This document shows, in pieces, positions 10,601 to 17,772 of a stretch of 64,000 nucleotides of DNA. Each line of letters begins with the position of its first letter. The stretch's first letter is position 1. A program made the translations under genes and the position numbers. Below the pieces are notes generated by a model. The model was not told the DNA's origin and searched no databases. It saw nothing but the letters and a program-made list of their open reading frames with translations. The DNA lies in the NCBI GenBank assembly GCA_030765605.1, contig JAVCCG010000091.1:1-64000 (forward strand), read 5' to 3'. Origin of the DNA: Candidatus Alcyoniella australis. GTDB taxonomy: Bacteria; Lernaellota; Lernaellaia; JAVCCG01; Alcyoniellaceae.

Positions 10601-12771
10601 ATCCGCTCCGCGGCCAAGGAATGTCCGGGGTCAGCCTGCAGCACTTGCTGCAAGACGTCGAGCGCCCGTTGGGCCTCTCCGTCCGACACGTAGAGCTCGG
10701 CGATCGTCAGCAGTTCGATCGACTGCCGCTCGATATCGCCCGTGCTCTGGTAAAGCTCGGCAAGACGGATGTGGGCTGCTGGATCCTGCGGCGTCAGGTC
10801 GATCAGCTCGTGAAGCTGCGCCTCGGCCTGCTGCTGCTCGCCGCGCGCGATCAACAAATCGGCGAGGGTGTTAAGCTTTTCCACCGCCTGCTGATCGTCG
10901 CCCGATGCGAGGTAGACGTCTTTGGCCAGGGCATGAGCGTCGAGGTTCTCGGCGTCGATCTGGAATATCTTGTCCAGCCAGCCGATGGCCGCCTCGGGGT
11001 CGCTTTGATCAACGGCGATCTCGGCGCGAGCCATCAGGATCGGCAGTGCGTTATGCGGCTCGGAGGCGATGATCAGATCCTCGAGCTCGGTCTGGGCCGT
11101 GGTGTCCTCGGGCTCGAGTGCGATCAGATCCTCGAGGTATTCGCGCAGCTGTTGTTGCCGCCCGTCGTTGCGCGCCGCGTCAACCGCCTGGCGCAGGACC
11201 TCGATCGCCTCGTCGGTCCGGCCGCGCTCGGCCAAGAATCCCTTGAGCTGGTTGTAGGTCTCCAGCGTAGACGGCGAAAGTTCGATACATCCCCGCAGGA
11301 ATTCGGGAGCCTCGGACTCGAAACCAGCCTCAATGTATTGCTTCACGGACTGGTCGAGGAATGCTGCGATCTGCTGGGCGTCCATCGCGGACAGGTCCTG
11401 GGGCTGCGGCAACTCGGGCGTCTCGGGCTCGGCCTCGACCTCTTCCTCGAAAATGCCCGTGCTCTCGAGCTCGGCCACGTCTTGGTCCACGTGCTCTTCG
11501 CCGGCAACGTCGACCTCCTCGACTGTGACCGGCTCGACCTCGACCGGCTCAACCTCGACCTGGAACTCCTCGACCTGCTCCAGGGTCTCGGGCTCCAGCG
11601 GCGCGACCTGTTCGGGCAGTTCCTCCTGCTCGACGATCTGCGGTTCCTCGAGTTCCTCCTCGATCGTGATGTCGATCTCGTCGGGCTCGGGCTCCGGCTT
11701 AGGCTCGATGGCCTCGACCTCGGACGGCTCGATATCCACCTCGACCTCGAGGTCGTCGATGGCCGGAACCGGCTCGTCCACAATCACGCCGGAGACGACG
11801 TCGTCGATCTGGGCCAGCGGCTCAATGCTCTCCACATCGTCGATCGTTTGCTCTTCGACCACGAGCGATTGTCCGAGGTTCTCCTCGTCGATCGCCGCCA
11901 GCGCCTCTTCGTCGTCCGGGTCGATCTCGAGAATGCGGCTGTAGATGTCCAGCTCGCGCTCGCGCACCTCTGCCAACCGATAGAACGCGGCGATCTTTTG
12001 CAGGCTATGTTTGGCCCCCTCGATATCGCCGCTCATCGTCTGGAACCCGGCCAGTTTGTCCAGCACCTCGGTCGAGTCGCGCACCTCCTCGGCCAGGTTG
12101 CCGTAAGCGCCGATGAACAGCTCCGGCTGCTCGAGATCGCGGCACAGATCGGCCAGCCCGGAGATCAGCTCGCTGTGCTGAATCCCGCGCTCGATCAGGT
12201 CCTTGAGCAGCTCGGCCGCCTGCTGTTTCTCTCCCTTGGCGCGTTGGATCTCGTAGACCTTGAGGAACTGACCGATGGCCAGGTCCTCGTATCCCTCCTG
12301 GTAATAACGTTCGGCCAGCTTCAGTCGACCGTGAGTGTTCTTCGGATCGAGGTCGACCATCTTCTGCAGGGTATCCAGGGCGAGCTTGATCTGTCCGTTG
12401 CGCTCGTGCACGGCGATGACCTTCTGGTACATCGCCACCACCTCCTGCATCAGGGCCAGGCGGTGGTAGAGCACTGCGAGCTTTTCATAGACGTTGGTCA
12501 GGTTGGGATCGATGTTGATCGCCTGACGATAGGCGGCCACGGCCTTGGTGGAAAAACCCTCGTTGGACAGGGCGTCTCCGGCCAGGATGTACTGCTGGAC
12601 CGCCTTCTCCTTCTGCTCGCGCATCAAGTAGAAGCTGGCCAATTTCAGCCTGGTCCGGTAGTCGCCCGGGTTGGTCTTCAGCGCCTCTAGCAGCTTCTCC
12701 AGTTCCGGATTCGAACTGCCCTTTTTACCTCGGATTTTGAATCGACCGCTCTTATCGCCGCCTTTGGCCAC
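4606..12771 (-). CDS. Giant tetratricopeptide-repeat protein (2721 aa)
   Basis: This is a single open frame of 2721 residues made almost entirely of TPR-type helix pairs. Repeats with the pattern LxxIDPxNxxAxxxLxxLYLxxGxxDxAxxxLxxLA recur from residue about 30 to 2360 and again from about 2525 to the end. Two acidic, Pro/Glu-rich, probably disordered linkers interrupt them, at about 308-464 and 2410-2525. There is no signal peptide or membrane segment, so a cytoplasmic scaffold is likely. The start is GTG at 12771, chosen for the AGGAG eight bases upstream. The basic N terminus (MAKGGDKSGRF) followed by TPRs resembles shorter deltaproteobacterial TPR proteins. The gene stands alone between its own terminator and the M24 peptidase gene. 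Partner and function are unknown; the repeats indicate protein-protein binding only. Confidence 0.9.
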   Translation of the reverse strand: MAKGGDKSGRFKIRGKKGSSNPELEKLLEALKTNPGDYRTRLKLASFYLMREQKEKAVQQYILAGDALSNEGFSTKAVAAYRQAINIDPNLTNVYEKLAVLYHRLALMQEVVAMYQKVIAVHERNGQIKLALDTLQKMVDLDPKNTHGRLKLAERYYQEGYEDLAIGQFLKVYEIQRAKGEKQQAAELLKDLIERGIQHSELISGLADLCRDLEQPELFIGAYGNLAEEVRDSTEVLDKLAGFQTMSGDIEGAKHSLQKIAAFYRLAEVRERELDIYSRILEIDPDDEEALAAIDEENLGQSLVVEEQTIDDVESIEPLAQIDDVVSGVIVDEPVPAIDDLEVEVDIEPSEVEAIEPKPEPEPDEIDITIEEELEEPQIVEQEELPEQVAPLEPETLEQVEEFQVEVEPVEVEPVTVEEVDVAGEEHVDQDVAELESTGIFEEEVEAEPETPELPQPQDLSAMDAQQIAAFLDQSVKQYIEAGFESEAPEFLRGCIELSPSTLETYNQLKGFLAERGRTDEAIEVLRQAVDAARNDGRQQQLREYLEDLIALEPEDTTAQTELEDLIIASEPHNALPILMARAEIAVDQSDPEAAIGWLDKIFQIDAENLDAHALAKDVYLASGDDQQAVEKLNTLADLLIARGEQQQAEAQLHELIDLTPQDPAAHIRLAELYQSTGDIERQSIELLTIAELYVSDGEAQRALDVLQQVLQADPGHSLAAERMIEMLISLDRGQEACERLLELAGSDLQSGDFERGIQRAERAAQIEPERRRARELLRKLYIKVDRTDDAVEQLIALTDSAENDQQREELLAEALNLDSSNREIIERLVELALNSGQTEQAISRLFDLADAVETANDQAKLEQCYDRVVQLDGTNERARQALKQIYIATNRVQPAAEQAQALAEMYLERNELEQAENELKELIGIAPEDPAHHERLVALLESSGREDEQAAERLVLAELYRKAGRPENAADSLERALELRPDDVRARERLIELQLEMGRRSDASRGLIELAESDLDAERLEEGLERARRALDLKQDERRARMLLRDLYVASQRYDDAVEQLLVLSRSEPDAETRRMLLGEALELDSQSRETLETLVKIDREEGLFDEAKARLFELSNIVGRVGEIDRVEDYLRQIVDIDSKNIRARQGLKDIHISRGQTDLAVEELSVLSRMSRGDGYLDQAEAFLKELLELDESQAESHKMLAEIYDELERGDQALEHWLRYARLQSAAGETEEAYKTYERVFDATPDDEQVFSEYKELAKQLGRTERVIEELTARAQRSVQDDPTAARAAFEEIVGLDENNIIAHRGLMDLLLAGEERVEGVAVAFKLYELLIEAGDADRAEATLRDVLELEPDNEQAIDRLKKLYLESERNADAVDLLAGVVERQIQAEAWTEAWVAAEEILGIDPENVVAHEKMAQIGEGSGDSSVALEHLSWLIERELQTGDLENSEQHLRKVLQIDPQQLDAHQQLKELYLGGGRLDLAVTELFSLVDKLEDDEAIESNLTQVLQYDAQNERAHRRLIEIYRGSERYGDLLPLLFSLAQIELERDNKLACEEQLDAVLEIDPDNEQALLKLKDLHLEIGESDKALAEMFKLFDQAFEREDFDRAGELLAETKGLDIQLEQVARKAIEYYLKLGLSEELLDERFSLFGILADRGDVSGAEQTMRDVLADDPQDMRAHLALRQLFVDSGSPERAVDEIVSFVRQFEERNEFATVRRLCGDLLEIDPESRPTISKLAELDIVEGETEAALERLAGLADLAFDKSERDEAEQALKRMLEIKSDHEPALARLVEFYVESGAPDKAATQIIAFAQARYEAGETEAALGRLEQAAAYEEGFDRALQREREILLEQQRESDAVLVVFRMADRAAQSSEHERIETLMRDVLSLDKSNVDARVRLQQLYFETGRSEQAIEQLFDLADLARRQERAEDYQAHFEQILEHDPDQRRALRMLADHLRNTGRDDQAAEQLRLLADAAHEAQQADEEERALTDLAQMAAEDRDCRERLLQIFSDTERNESAIETLFELCAISERAGDLSLARLDAERVLEIDNESERAYQRIKSLAEKAQDVDGQVEACFALYNLARKAQDAKAAERQMRDAILLTPESRESHANLKQLLIERDAVDEAIHEAFTLAELEGQAGDVEAVRSQYLSVLDLDSKNVRALTMLAGLHEGQGEIEQAVERLYSAADLHLELDQAGDAEELLRHALILDATRTESRLRLKDLYVRLDEPMKASIELFALADEAEAVGEAEQATEYLAQIVGIDANNMEARRRLKQAYLDTGRQDEAVAELFQMVQGAINARRRKTAEGYLREIFSIDPDNGQAKQKLAELFLASGEEETRIDGLFKEADSLLAAGDIGTAKSKLSKILAIDPENMEAKGRLNALLTKPAAAMAEARPATGGSEIFHEVDVADFAEEELVMDWGEDEEEVPDGAAEAAAQTLAEAGIQVDQQPAAEPEPEEEPEIAEPEELELADEEQLQPDEQIDVFDQDQPEPEAADQEAAPVEEPQVEQPGYTLEEAKAAAGAGEFERAGKIFEALLEQDPDDDVVQAEYEEFKAMASPGTFSEIFDEFKRDVAEHSQASEDSETHFNLGIAYREMDMVDEAIAEFEVAANDPRFAFAAKVQMGHCMLQAEQLDPAVAHFEEALQMSSGGTDEMVELRYHLGQTYRQLGGLNRALEMFKMIHEQIPSYRGIKDEINKLEKEIKKRARKKSGN

Positions 12772-12937
12772 GAGGCTCTCCTACTTGCTCAAACGCACAC
12801 GGACTTCGGATGTAACAGCCCGTAAGCTATATGAAAGTACGTGCTCGTTTTCGGCTTTTTTCAGCCTGTAATTCAGCGCAGATTATGACTGGTCAAATCT
12901 GTCATTCCCGATATGGAAAGTCAAGGCTGGCAGCGCG

Positions 12938-14020
12938 TCAGAGTACACGCAGGCGTTTGGAGATTCCGGTGAGCACGCGCGGAGCGCCGTCCGTGACCAG
13001 CACCATGTCCTCGAGCCGCACTCCGCCACGGTTCGGCAGATACACGCCCGGTTCCACGGTTACCACGTTGCCCAAGGCCAGCTTGCCGTTGACGCGCATG
13101 CTCAACCTGGGCCCCTCATGAACCTTGAGGCCCACGCCATGGCCCAGCCCGTGGGTGAAGTACTCGCCGTAACCGGCCTGTTCGATGATCCCGCGCGCCA
13201 CTGCGTCGACCTCGCACAGCTTTGCCCCGGGCACGCAGGCCTTGATCGCGGCCCGCTGGGCGCGATAGACCAGCTGGTAGATCTCGCGTTGCCACGGTTG
13301 GATCTCACCCACGGCAAAGGTCACGGTCTGGTCCGAATTATATTGATCGACGAGCGCTCCCCAGTCGATGGTCACCAGTTCGCCCCTGCGGATACGCCTG
13401 CTGCTTGCGATGCCGTGCGGCAATGCGCCGCGCGGTCCCGAGGCGACGATCGTATCGAAGGCGGTCGCCTGGGCCCCGAGCCTGATCATCTCCGCGTCGA
13501 GCTCGGAACCGATGCGGTTCTCGGGCACGCCGGGCGCGATGAGTGGGATCACCCGCCGCAGCGCCCGCTCGGCGATGCGTACGGCCCGCCGTATCGCCAC
13601 TATTTCCTGCGGCGATTTTATCTGACGCAATGCGTCAAGATCGCCGGCCAACGGCACGAGATCGATTCCCGGCAAACGCTCGACGAGCTGGTTGTAGAGC
13701 GCCACGGGCAGTGCCTCGTCCTCGAACCCCACGCGCTTAACGCGCAGCCGCTTGATCGCCTCGGCCACCGCGCCGATCTTGTCTTTGTAGATCACCCGTT
13801 CCAGCCGGGTCACCTCGGCCTTGGACTGCTCGATATAGCGGCCGTCGGTGAAAAACAGCGCCCGCTTGGCGCTGATTACCAGGCTGGCATCCGAACCGCT
13901 GAAGCCCGAAAAGAAACGCACGTTTTCCATGTGAGTTTCCTCGATGCCCAGCACCAGCAATCCGCTCAAACGCTTTTTGCGCAACAGCGCGCGCGCTCGT
14001 TGCAATCGATGGTCAATCAT
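12938..14020 (-). CDS. M24-family aminopeptidase P / Xaa-Pro peptidase
   Basis: A 360-residue metallopeptidase of the pita-bread fold, likely removing N-terminal residues before proline or cleaving Xaa-Pro dipeptides in the cytoplasm. An N-terminal creatinase-like domain (1-125) precedes the catalytic domain. The metal ligands are visible in order: Asp in TIDWGAL, Asp in NSDQTV, His in [15 protein letters not shown], Glu in TVEPGVY and Glu in VRLEDM. The length is normal for short bacterial PepP/PepQ-like enzymes. Its ATG at 14020 overlaps the end of aroQ by eight bases, so the two are co-transcribed and probably translationally coupled. An M24 peptidase next to aroQ is a common bacterial arrangement, often followed by efp, which is absent here. 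Choosing between PepP and PepQ from sequence alone is unsafe. Confidence 0.9.
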   Translation of the reverse strand: MIDHRLQRARALLRKKRLSGLLVLGIEETHMENVRFFSGFSGSDASLVISAKRALFFTDGRYIEQSKAEVTRLERVIYKDKIGAVAEAIKRLRVKRVGFEDEALPVALYNQLVERLPGIDLVPLAGDLDALRQIKSPQEIVAIRRAVRIAERALRRVIPLIAPGVPENRIGSELDAEMIRLGAQATAFDTIVASGPRGALPHGIASSRRIRRGELVTIDWGALVDQYNSDQTVTFAVGEIQPWQREIYQLVYRAQRAAIKACVPGAKLCEVDAVARGIIEQAGYGEYFTHGLGHGVGLKVHEGPRLSMRVNGKLALGNVVTVEPGVYLPNRGGVRLEDMVLVTDGAPRVLTGISKRLRVL

Positions 14021-14456
14021 CAGACGTCTCTGCCTTGCCCACTGCGATCATAGCCAGGCTGTATCCCGCCGGCCCCAGCCCGCTGATTACGCCGTCGGCC
14101 GCTGTGGCCGTGATGTTGCGGCGTCGAAACGGCTCGCGCGCCGCAACGTTGGTCAGGTGGACCTCGATCACTGTGCCCTCGAAGGCGGCCAGTGCGTCGC
14201 GTAGGGCCACCGAGGTGTGCGAGTAGCCGCCGGGATTGATGATCAGCGCATGACAGCGACCGATCGCCCCCTGGACCGCGTCGATCAGCTCCCCCTCGCC
14301 GTTGGCCTGCAGGCACTGAACCTCAACACCGAGGTCGGCGCCGAGCTGGCGCAAATCGTCCTCGATCTGTTGAAGCGTGCACTCGCCGTAGAGCTCGGGC
14401 TCCCGGCTGCCCAGCAGGTTGAGGTTCGGGCCGTTAAGAACCAGTACGCTTTCCAT
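14013..14456 (-). CDS. aroQ: Type II 3-dehydroquinate dehydratase
   Basis: A 147-residue enzyme that converts 3-dehydroquinate to 3-dehydroshikimate, the third step of the shikimate pathway. The start MESVLVLNGPNLNLLG at 14456 was chosen over an in-frame upstream start because AGGAG lies eight bases before it and family proteins begin there. Diagnostic segments are NGPNLNLLG with the downstream catalytic-loop Tyr (ELYG), NPGGYSHTSVALRDAL with the catalytic His, and EVHLTNVAAREPFRR. It overlaps the M24 peptidase gene downstream. aroB and aroC lie 2-4 kb upstream on the same strand, giving three shikimate genes in one neighbourhood, although a terminator at 16019-16053 intervenes. Confidence 0.96.
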   Translation of the reverse strand: MESVLVLNGPNLNLLGSREPELYGECTLQQIEDDLRQLGADLGVEVQCLQANGEGELIDAVQGAIGRCHALIINPGGYSHTSVALRDALAAFEGTVIEVHLTNVAAREPFRRRNITATAADGVISGLGPAGYSLAMIAVGKAETSDD

Positions 14457-14500
14457 TGGTTTACTCTCCTGGCTCAATTGTCGGCCACGCGAATCGATTG

Positions 14501-16012
14501 TCAAGGCCCAGGCGCGGCCGACCCCTCGAGCAGATCCTCCATTTGGGCCCAACGCACGCCGCAGGCCGTTGCCGCATACACGCGGTCGTCGTGGGGGCTG
14601 TAGCACACTCCGCGCAGGATGCGGCCGAAGAACGGCCTGGCGATCTCGCTTCGCGTCTCAAGGTCAACCAAGCTCACCGTGCCGTCGAAGTAGTTGCCCA
14701 CCAGCAGAATGCGCCGCTCGCGGTCGAGCCCCAGATCGCGCGGGCCGTACCCCAGGCGCATCCGCCACAGCCTGCGTTGCGCCGTGACGTCCACGGCGAA
14801 GATGTCGCCGAACAACGACCCGGCGCAGTAGACCACTCCGGGATACAGCGGGTCGGCGAGTAGGCCGAAACCAAAGGGGCTGACCCAGACCCGTCCCAGA
14901 TAGCTCAACCCGCCATCGCTGACGTCCACCAGGTGGACCCACGGCGCCTGTTGATCGCTGACCACCAACACTCGGCCGTCCAATGCCAGCTCGAGATCGT
15001 AGAGGTTCATTCCTGTAACTGCGATCCGCGCCTTCTCGCGTCCTTGGGCATCCATCCGGATCACATTTCGATTGATCTCGGTAATCGCCAGCAGGTCTCC
15101 CCCGGGTTCCTGCACCGCGGCGAAGGTGTTGTTGGCGTTAAAAATCGGAGCGAAATATTTACCCACGGGTCGTTTGCAGCAATCGAGCTCGTCGACCTCC
15201 TCGTGCACCGGCAGCAGGTAGACTCCCTCCTGTTCCAAACATTGGTCTCCCGCAGGGCAATGCCTCCAACGCGTGTGACCCAGCCGCCCCCAGGGCGTGG
15301 TCAACAACTTGCTACCGTCTCTTGAAAAATCGATGCGCTGCACTCCCCTGACCGTTCGTTGCTCCCGGCGTTCGCCCGTGTACAGGTCGTGACGTACAAT
15401 CATCCCGTCACGCCCGACAACCCCGTAGGCCACGAACAGATAGCGGCCCGAGGGATCGACGTCGATGTCGTAGGGATGCATTGTCGGGTCGAGCAGCTGC
15501 ACCCGATCATCGGCCGCGCGCCGATTTTCGTTCGCGCAGTCTCTGACCCAGGCTTTCTCCGAGCTGCGATTGAGCTCGAGCAGCACGGTGCCGACTATCG
15601 CGATCAAGATCAAGGCCCAGGCCGCCGCGCGCAGCCTGCCGACCCAGCGGCCGGGCAGCAGCACGAACGTCAGTAGGATCGATGTGGGCAGCCACAGCGC
15701 GGCCAACTGACCCACGTAGAGAAAGCCGCCGATCCAGATCGTGCAGTTGTAGAAAACCATCGCCGCGTTGCCGTAGAGCATCACCGGGCCGTCGCGGCGC
15801 TTGATCGCCCGATAAATGATCACGCCCAGAACAGTGCCCGGTCCGAAGATCCAACGCACCCACGAGGCGCTGAGATACTCCACTCCGCCGAGCAACCACA
15901 TGAATGAGAACAACAGCAGGTGGGTCAGCTCGCCGATAAAACGGTAGGCCAGATAAAACGCCCAGCCCATTAGGCTGCGTCTTGATCTGACCTCGTTGCC
16001 GTTGGTGTGCAT
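14501..16012 (-). CDS. Membrane protein with C-terminal beta-propeller-like domain
   Basis: A 503-residue protein I do not recognise as a named family. The first about 150 residues contain four or five hydrophobic helices (for example FIGELTHLLLFSFMWLLGG and LILIAIVGTVLLEL). The remaining 350 residues show repeated short beta-rich units such as DVDPSGRYLFVAYG, GRVLVVSDQ, RRILLVGNYFDGTVSLVDL and DDRVYAATA, typical of YVTN/WD-like propellers. The propeller is probably on the periplasmic face, though topology was not computed. The start is uncertain: the ATG at 16012 has no ribosome site and lies just seven bases past the tail of a terminator, and an internal Met at 15970 is the alternative. It ends 45 bases before aroQ. 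The role is unknown; ligand or protein binding in the envelope is a guess. Confidence 0.7.
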   Translation of the reverse strand: MHTNGNEVRSRRSLMGWAFYLAYRFIGELTHLLLFSFMWLLGGVEYLSASWVRWIFGPGTVLGVIIYRAIKRRDGPVMLYGNAAMVFYNCTIWIGGFLYVGQLAALWLPTSILLTFVLLPGRWVGRLRAAAWALILIAIVGTVLLELNRSSEKAWVRDCANENRRAADDRVQLLDPTMHPYDIDVDPSGRYLFVAYGVVGRDGMIVRHDLYTGERREQRTVRGVQRIDFSRDGSKLLTTPWGRLGHTRWRHCPAGDQCLEQEGVYLLPVHEEVDELDCCKRPVGKYFAPIFNANNTFAAVQEPGGDLLAITEINRNVIRMDAQGREKARIAVTGMNLYDLELALDGRVLVVSDQQAPWVHLVDVSDGGLSYLGRVWVSPFGFGLLADPLYPGVVYCAGSLFGDIFAVDVTAQRRLWRMRLGYGPRDLGLDRERRILLVGNYFDGTVSLVDLETRSEIARPFFGRILRGVCYSPHDDRVYAATACGVRWAQMEDLLEGSAAPGP

Positions 16013-16018
16013 CAGACA

Positions 16019-16053
16019 ATATAAAAGCCGGACGGCAGCGAAGCCGTCCGGCT
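16019..16053 (-). terminator. Intrinsic terminator between the Asp-tailed protein and the propeller gene
   Basis: A perfect 11-base stem (AGCCGGACGGC with GCCGTCCGGCT), a six-base loop and a TTTTAT tail lie on the minus strand downstream of the gene ending at 16100. The tail ends a few bases before the next gene's ATG at 16012, which is unusually tight. Confidence 0.8.
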
Positions 16054-16099
16054 CGTCAGGCTCGATTCATCGGAGGGAAACTTGATATTACGACAACCT

Positions 16100-16624
16100 T
16101 TATTCGTCGTCGTCGTCGTCCTCGGTCCCTATATCCGTCGTTGTGTAGGTCAGCGATACCTGCGAAGAGGCTACGCCGGTATCAGCCTCAATATAACCTA
16201 TGGCCGTGCCGCTGCAAACGGTGACGACGTTGACTAATATCTTGACCTCGGAAATGCCGCGATCGTCGGTCTTGCCAACGTAGGGCGTCTCCAGTGGATC
16301 GACATCGTCGACGTTGTCCTCGGGGAGGTAGATGCCGATATTCCCCGGAAACCGCGTAGTCCAGCGGACCTCGACGTTGTTCAGCGGCTGGATATAGGGG
16401 CTTGCGGCATATTCCCCCACGACCAGCGCGCGCACGAGGAACTCGTCGCGCAACTCAACAGTCTGGCCGGCAATGCACGTGACCTCGTAACCGACATCTG
16501 TCGGTTCAGTCGTGACCATTGAATAGTATGGTGCTTTGGCAGGGTCGACATCACCACAGTTGCCGAATACAACGATCACAGCCAGCAGAGAGAGAATCGC
16601 TCCACATGTAAGGGCTCTTCTCAT
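16100..16624 (-). CDS. Exported protein with Asp-rich C-terminal tail
   Basis: A 174-residue protein with an N-terminal hydrophobic signal (residues 4-22) ending in VFGNC. The Cys may be a lipidation site, but the box is not canonical because Asn is at -1. The body is beta-rich with two Cys (VTCIAG, TVCSGTA) and resembles a single immunoglobulin-like/Big-type domain (NNVEVRWTT, TDDRGISEVKI, SSQVSLTY). It ends in a run of acidic residues (TEDDDDDE). The start at 16624 is set by a GGAGG nine bases upstream, and its ATG overlaps the TGA of aroB by one base, implying coupling. It is unclear why an exported protein sits in an aro operon. No specific function is assigned. Confidence 0.75.
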   Translation of the reverse strand: MRRALTCGAILSLLAVIVVFGNCGDVDPAKAPYYSMVTTEPTDVGYEVTCIAGQTVELRDEFLVRALVVGEYAASPYIQPLNNVEVRWTTRFPGNIGIYLPEDNVDDVDPLETPYVGKTDDRGISEVKILVNVVTVCSGTAIGYIEADTGVASSQVSLTYTTTDIGTEDDDDDE

Positions 16625-17772
16625 CAACTTTTCCCTCCGTTTTCAACTACGGCACTCAGCCGCTCACTGTACAGTTCCCGAACCGGGATCGGATGTATTC
16701 TCACCCTTCCGATCCGTTCAGGCAAGATCCAGAGAATCCTTCCCTCCGGACCGCCCCTACGCTTCTTGTCACCGGCGATTATATCGGCCACCGCCGACCA
16801 TTCAACCGCTGGAAACCGTCTTGGCAGCTTTGCTCTATCGAGCATTTCTTCAAGCTGCCTAGCAGATTCTCTCTCACAAACTCCCAATTCGCAAGCAATA
16901 CGTGCTGCGAATCTCATCCCAAGCGCCACTGCTTCTCCGTGCAGAAGGCGCCTTCCCTGCGGCAATACTTGCAGTGCATGACCGACCGTATGGCCAAGGT
17001 TCAGCGCCAGTCTCCCCGGCTGCATCACCTTTTTCCCCGGCACTGCGATCGCCGAGGTTTCTCTCTCGTCAACAGTTACCACTCTTGCCTTGATATTGCA
17101 ACACTTTTTTACTATCCAATACAGATTCCGCCTATCGCAAGACGCTATTTGCTCCATTCTGCGTCCCAACGAACTCCATGTGGCTTCGCCGTCGATGAAC
17201 GCAGTTTTAATAGCCTCGGCCAATCCGTTGCGAATTTGGCGCCCGGAGAGCGTATCCAACGTACGCACGTCCATCACCGACAGTTGTGGCTGCCAGAAGG
17301 TGCCGATCAGATTTTTGCCCAGCCGATGGTCCACGCCGGTCTTGCCGCCGAGCCCGGCGTCGACCTGCGCCAGCAGGGTCGTTGGCGCATGCACCACGGG
17401 CAGCCCGCGCAGCAATGTGGAACCGACGAACCCTGTCAAGTCGCACACACCGCCGCCGCCCAGGGCCAGTAATGCGGTCTCGCGGTCGATCTTCAATCCC
17501 AACAGCTTGTCCCACAGCAGCCGCGCATCATCGAGTGTCTTGTGACTGTCTCCCTCACCAACCCTGATCAGCAACGGTTCGTATCCAGCGGCGCGCAACG
17601 AGGGCAGCGCGCGCTCGCCCGCCAGGCGATAGGCGCGCCGACCGGCGACGACGATCAGCGGACGCAGGCCTATGACGCGGCGCGTTAAAGCACCGAGCGA
17701 CTCCAGATGATCGGCGGCGACGGCGAAGCGTACCGGACCGACGGTGTTTATCGCCGGCAACCTGACGCTCAT
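16624..17772 (-). CDS. aroB: 3-dehydroquinate synthase
   Basis: A 382-residue enzyme that cyclises DAHP to 3-dehydroquinate, the second shikimate step, using NAD and a divalent metal. Key segments are GEGDSHKTL, the NAD-binding LGGGGVCDLTGFVGSTLLRG, PTTLLAQVDAGLGGKTGVD with the catalytic Lys, KNLIGTFWQP, GLAEAIKTAF, the metal-binding LNLGHTVGHALQ and HGEAVALGM. The start at 17772 was chosen because its ATG overlaps the aroC stop in an ATGA arrangement; the alternative start five codons upstream is less economical. The C-terminal half is somewhat less GC-biased than its neighbours. It is co-transcribed with aroC upstream and the Asp-tailed protein gene downstream. Confidence 0.97.
   Translation of the reverse strand: MSVRLPAINTVGPVRFAVAADHLESLGALTRRVIGLRPLIVVAGRRAYRLAGERALPSLRAAGYEPLLIRVGEGDSHKTLDDARLLWDKLLGLKIDRETALLALGGGGVCDLTGFVGSTLLRGLPVVHAPTTLLAQVDAGLGGKTGVDHRLGKNLIGTFWQPQLSVMDVRTLDTLSGRQIRNGLAEAIKTAFIDGEATWSSLGRRMEQIASCDRRNLYWIVKKCCNIKARVVTVDERETSAIAVPGKKVMQPGRLALNLGHTVGHALQVLPQGRRLLHGEAVALGMRFAARIACELGVCERESARQLEEMLDRAKLPRRFPAVEWSAVADIIAGDKKRRGGPEGRILWILPERIGRVRIHPIPVRELYSERLSAVVENGGKS

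Noticed and set aside
9970-12690. 906-codon plus-strand open frame opposite the giant TPR gene
   Set aside because: This is a reverse-complement effect of repeated Glu/Leu/Asp codons; there is no ribosome site and no recognisable motif.
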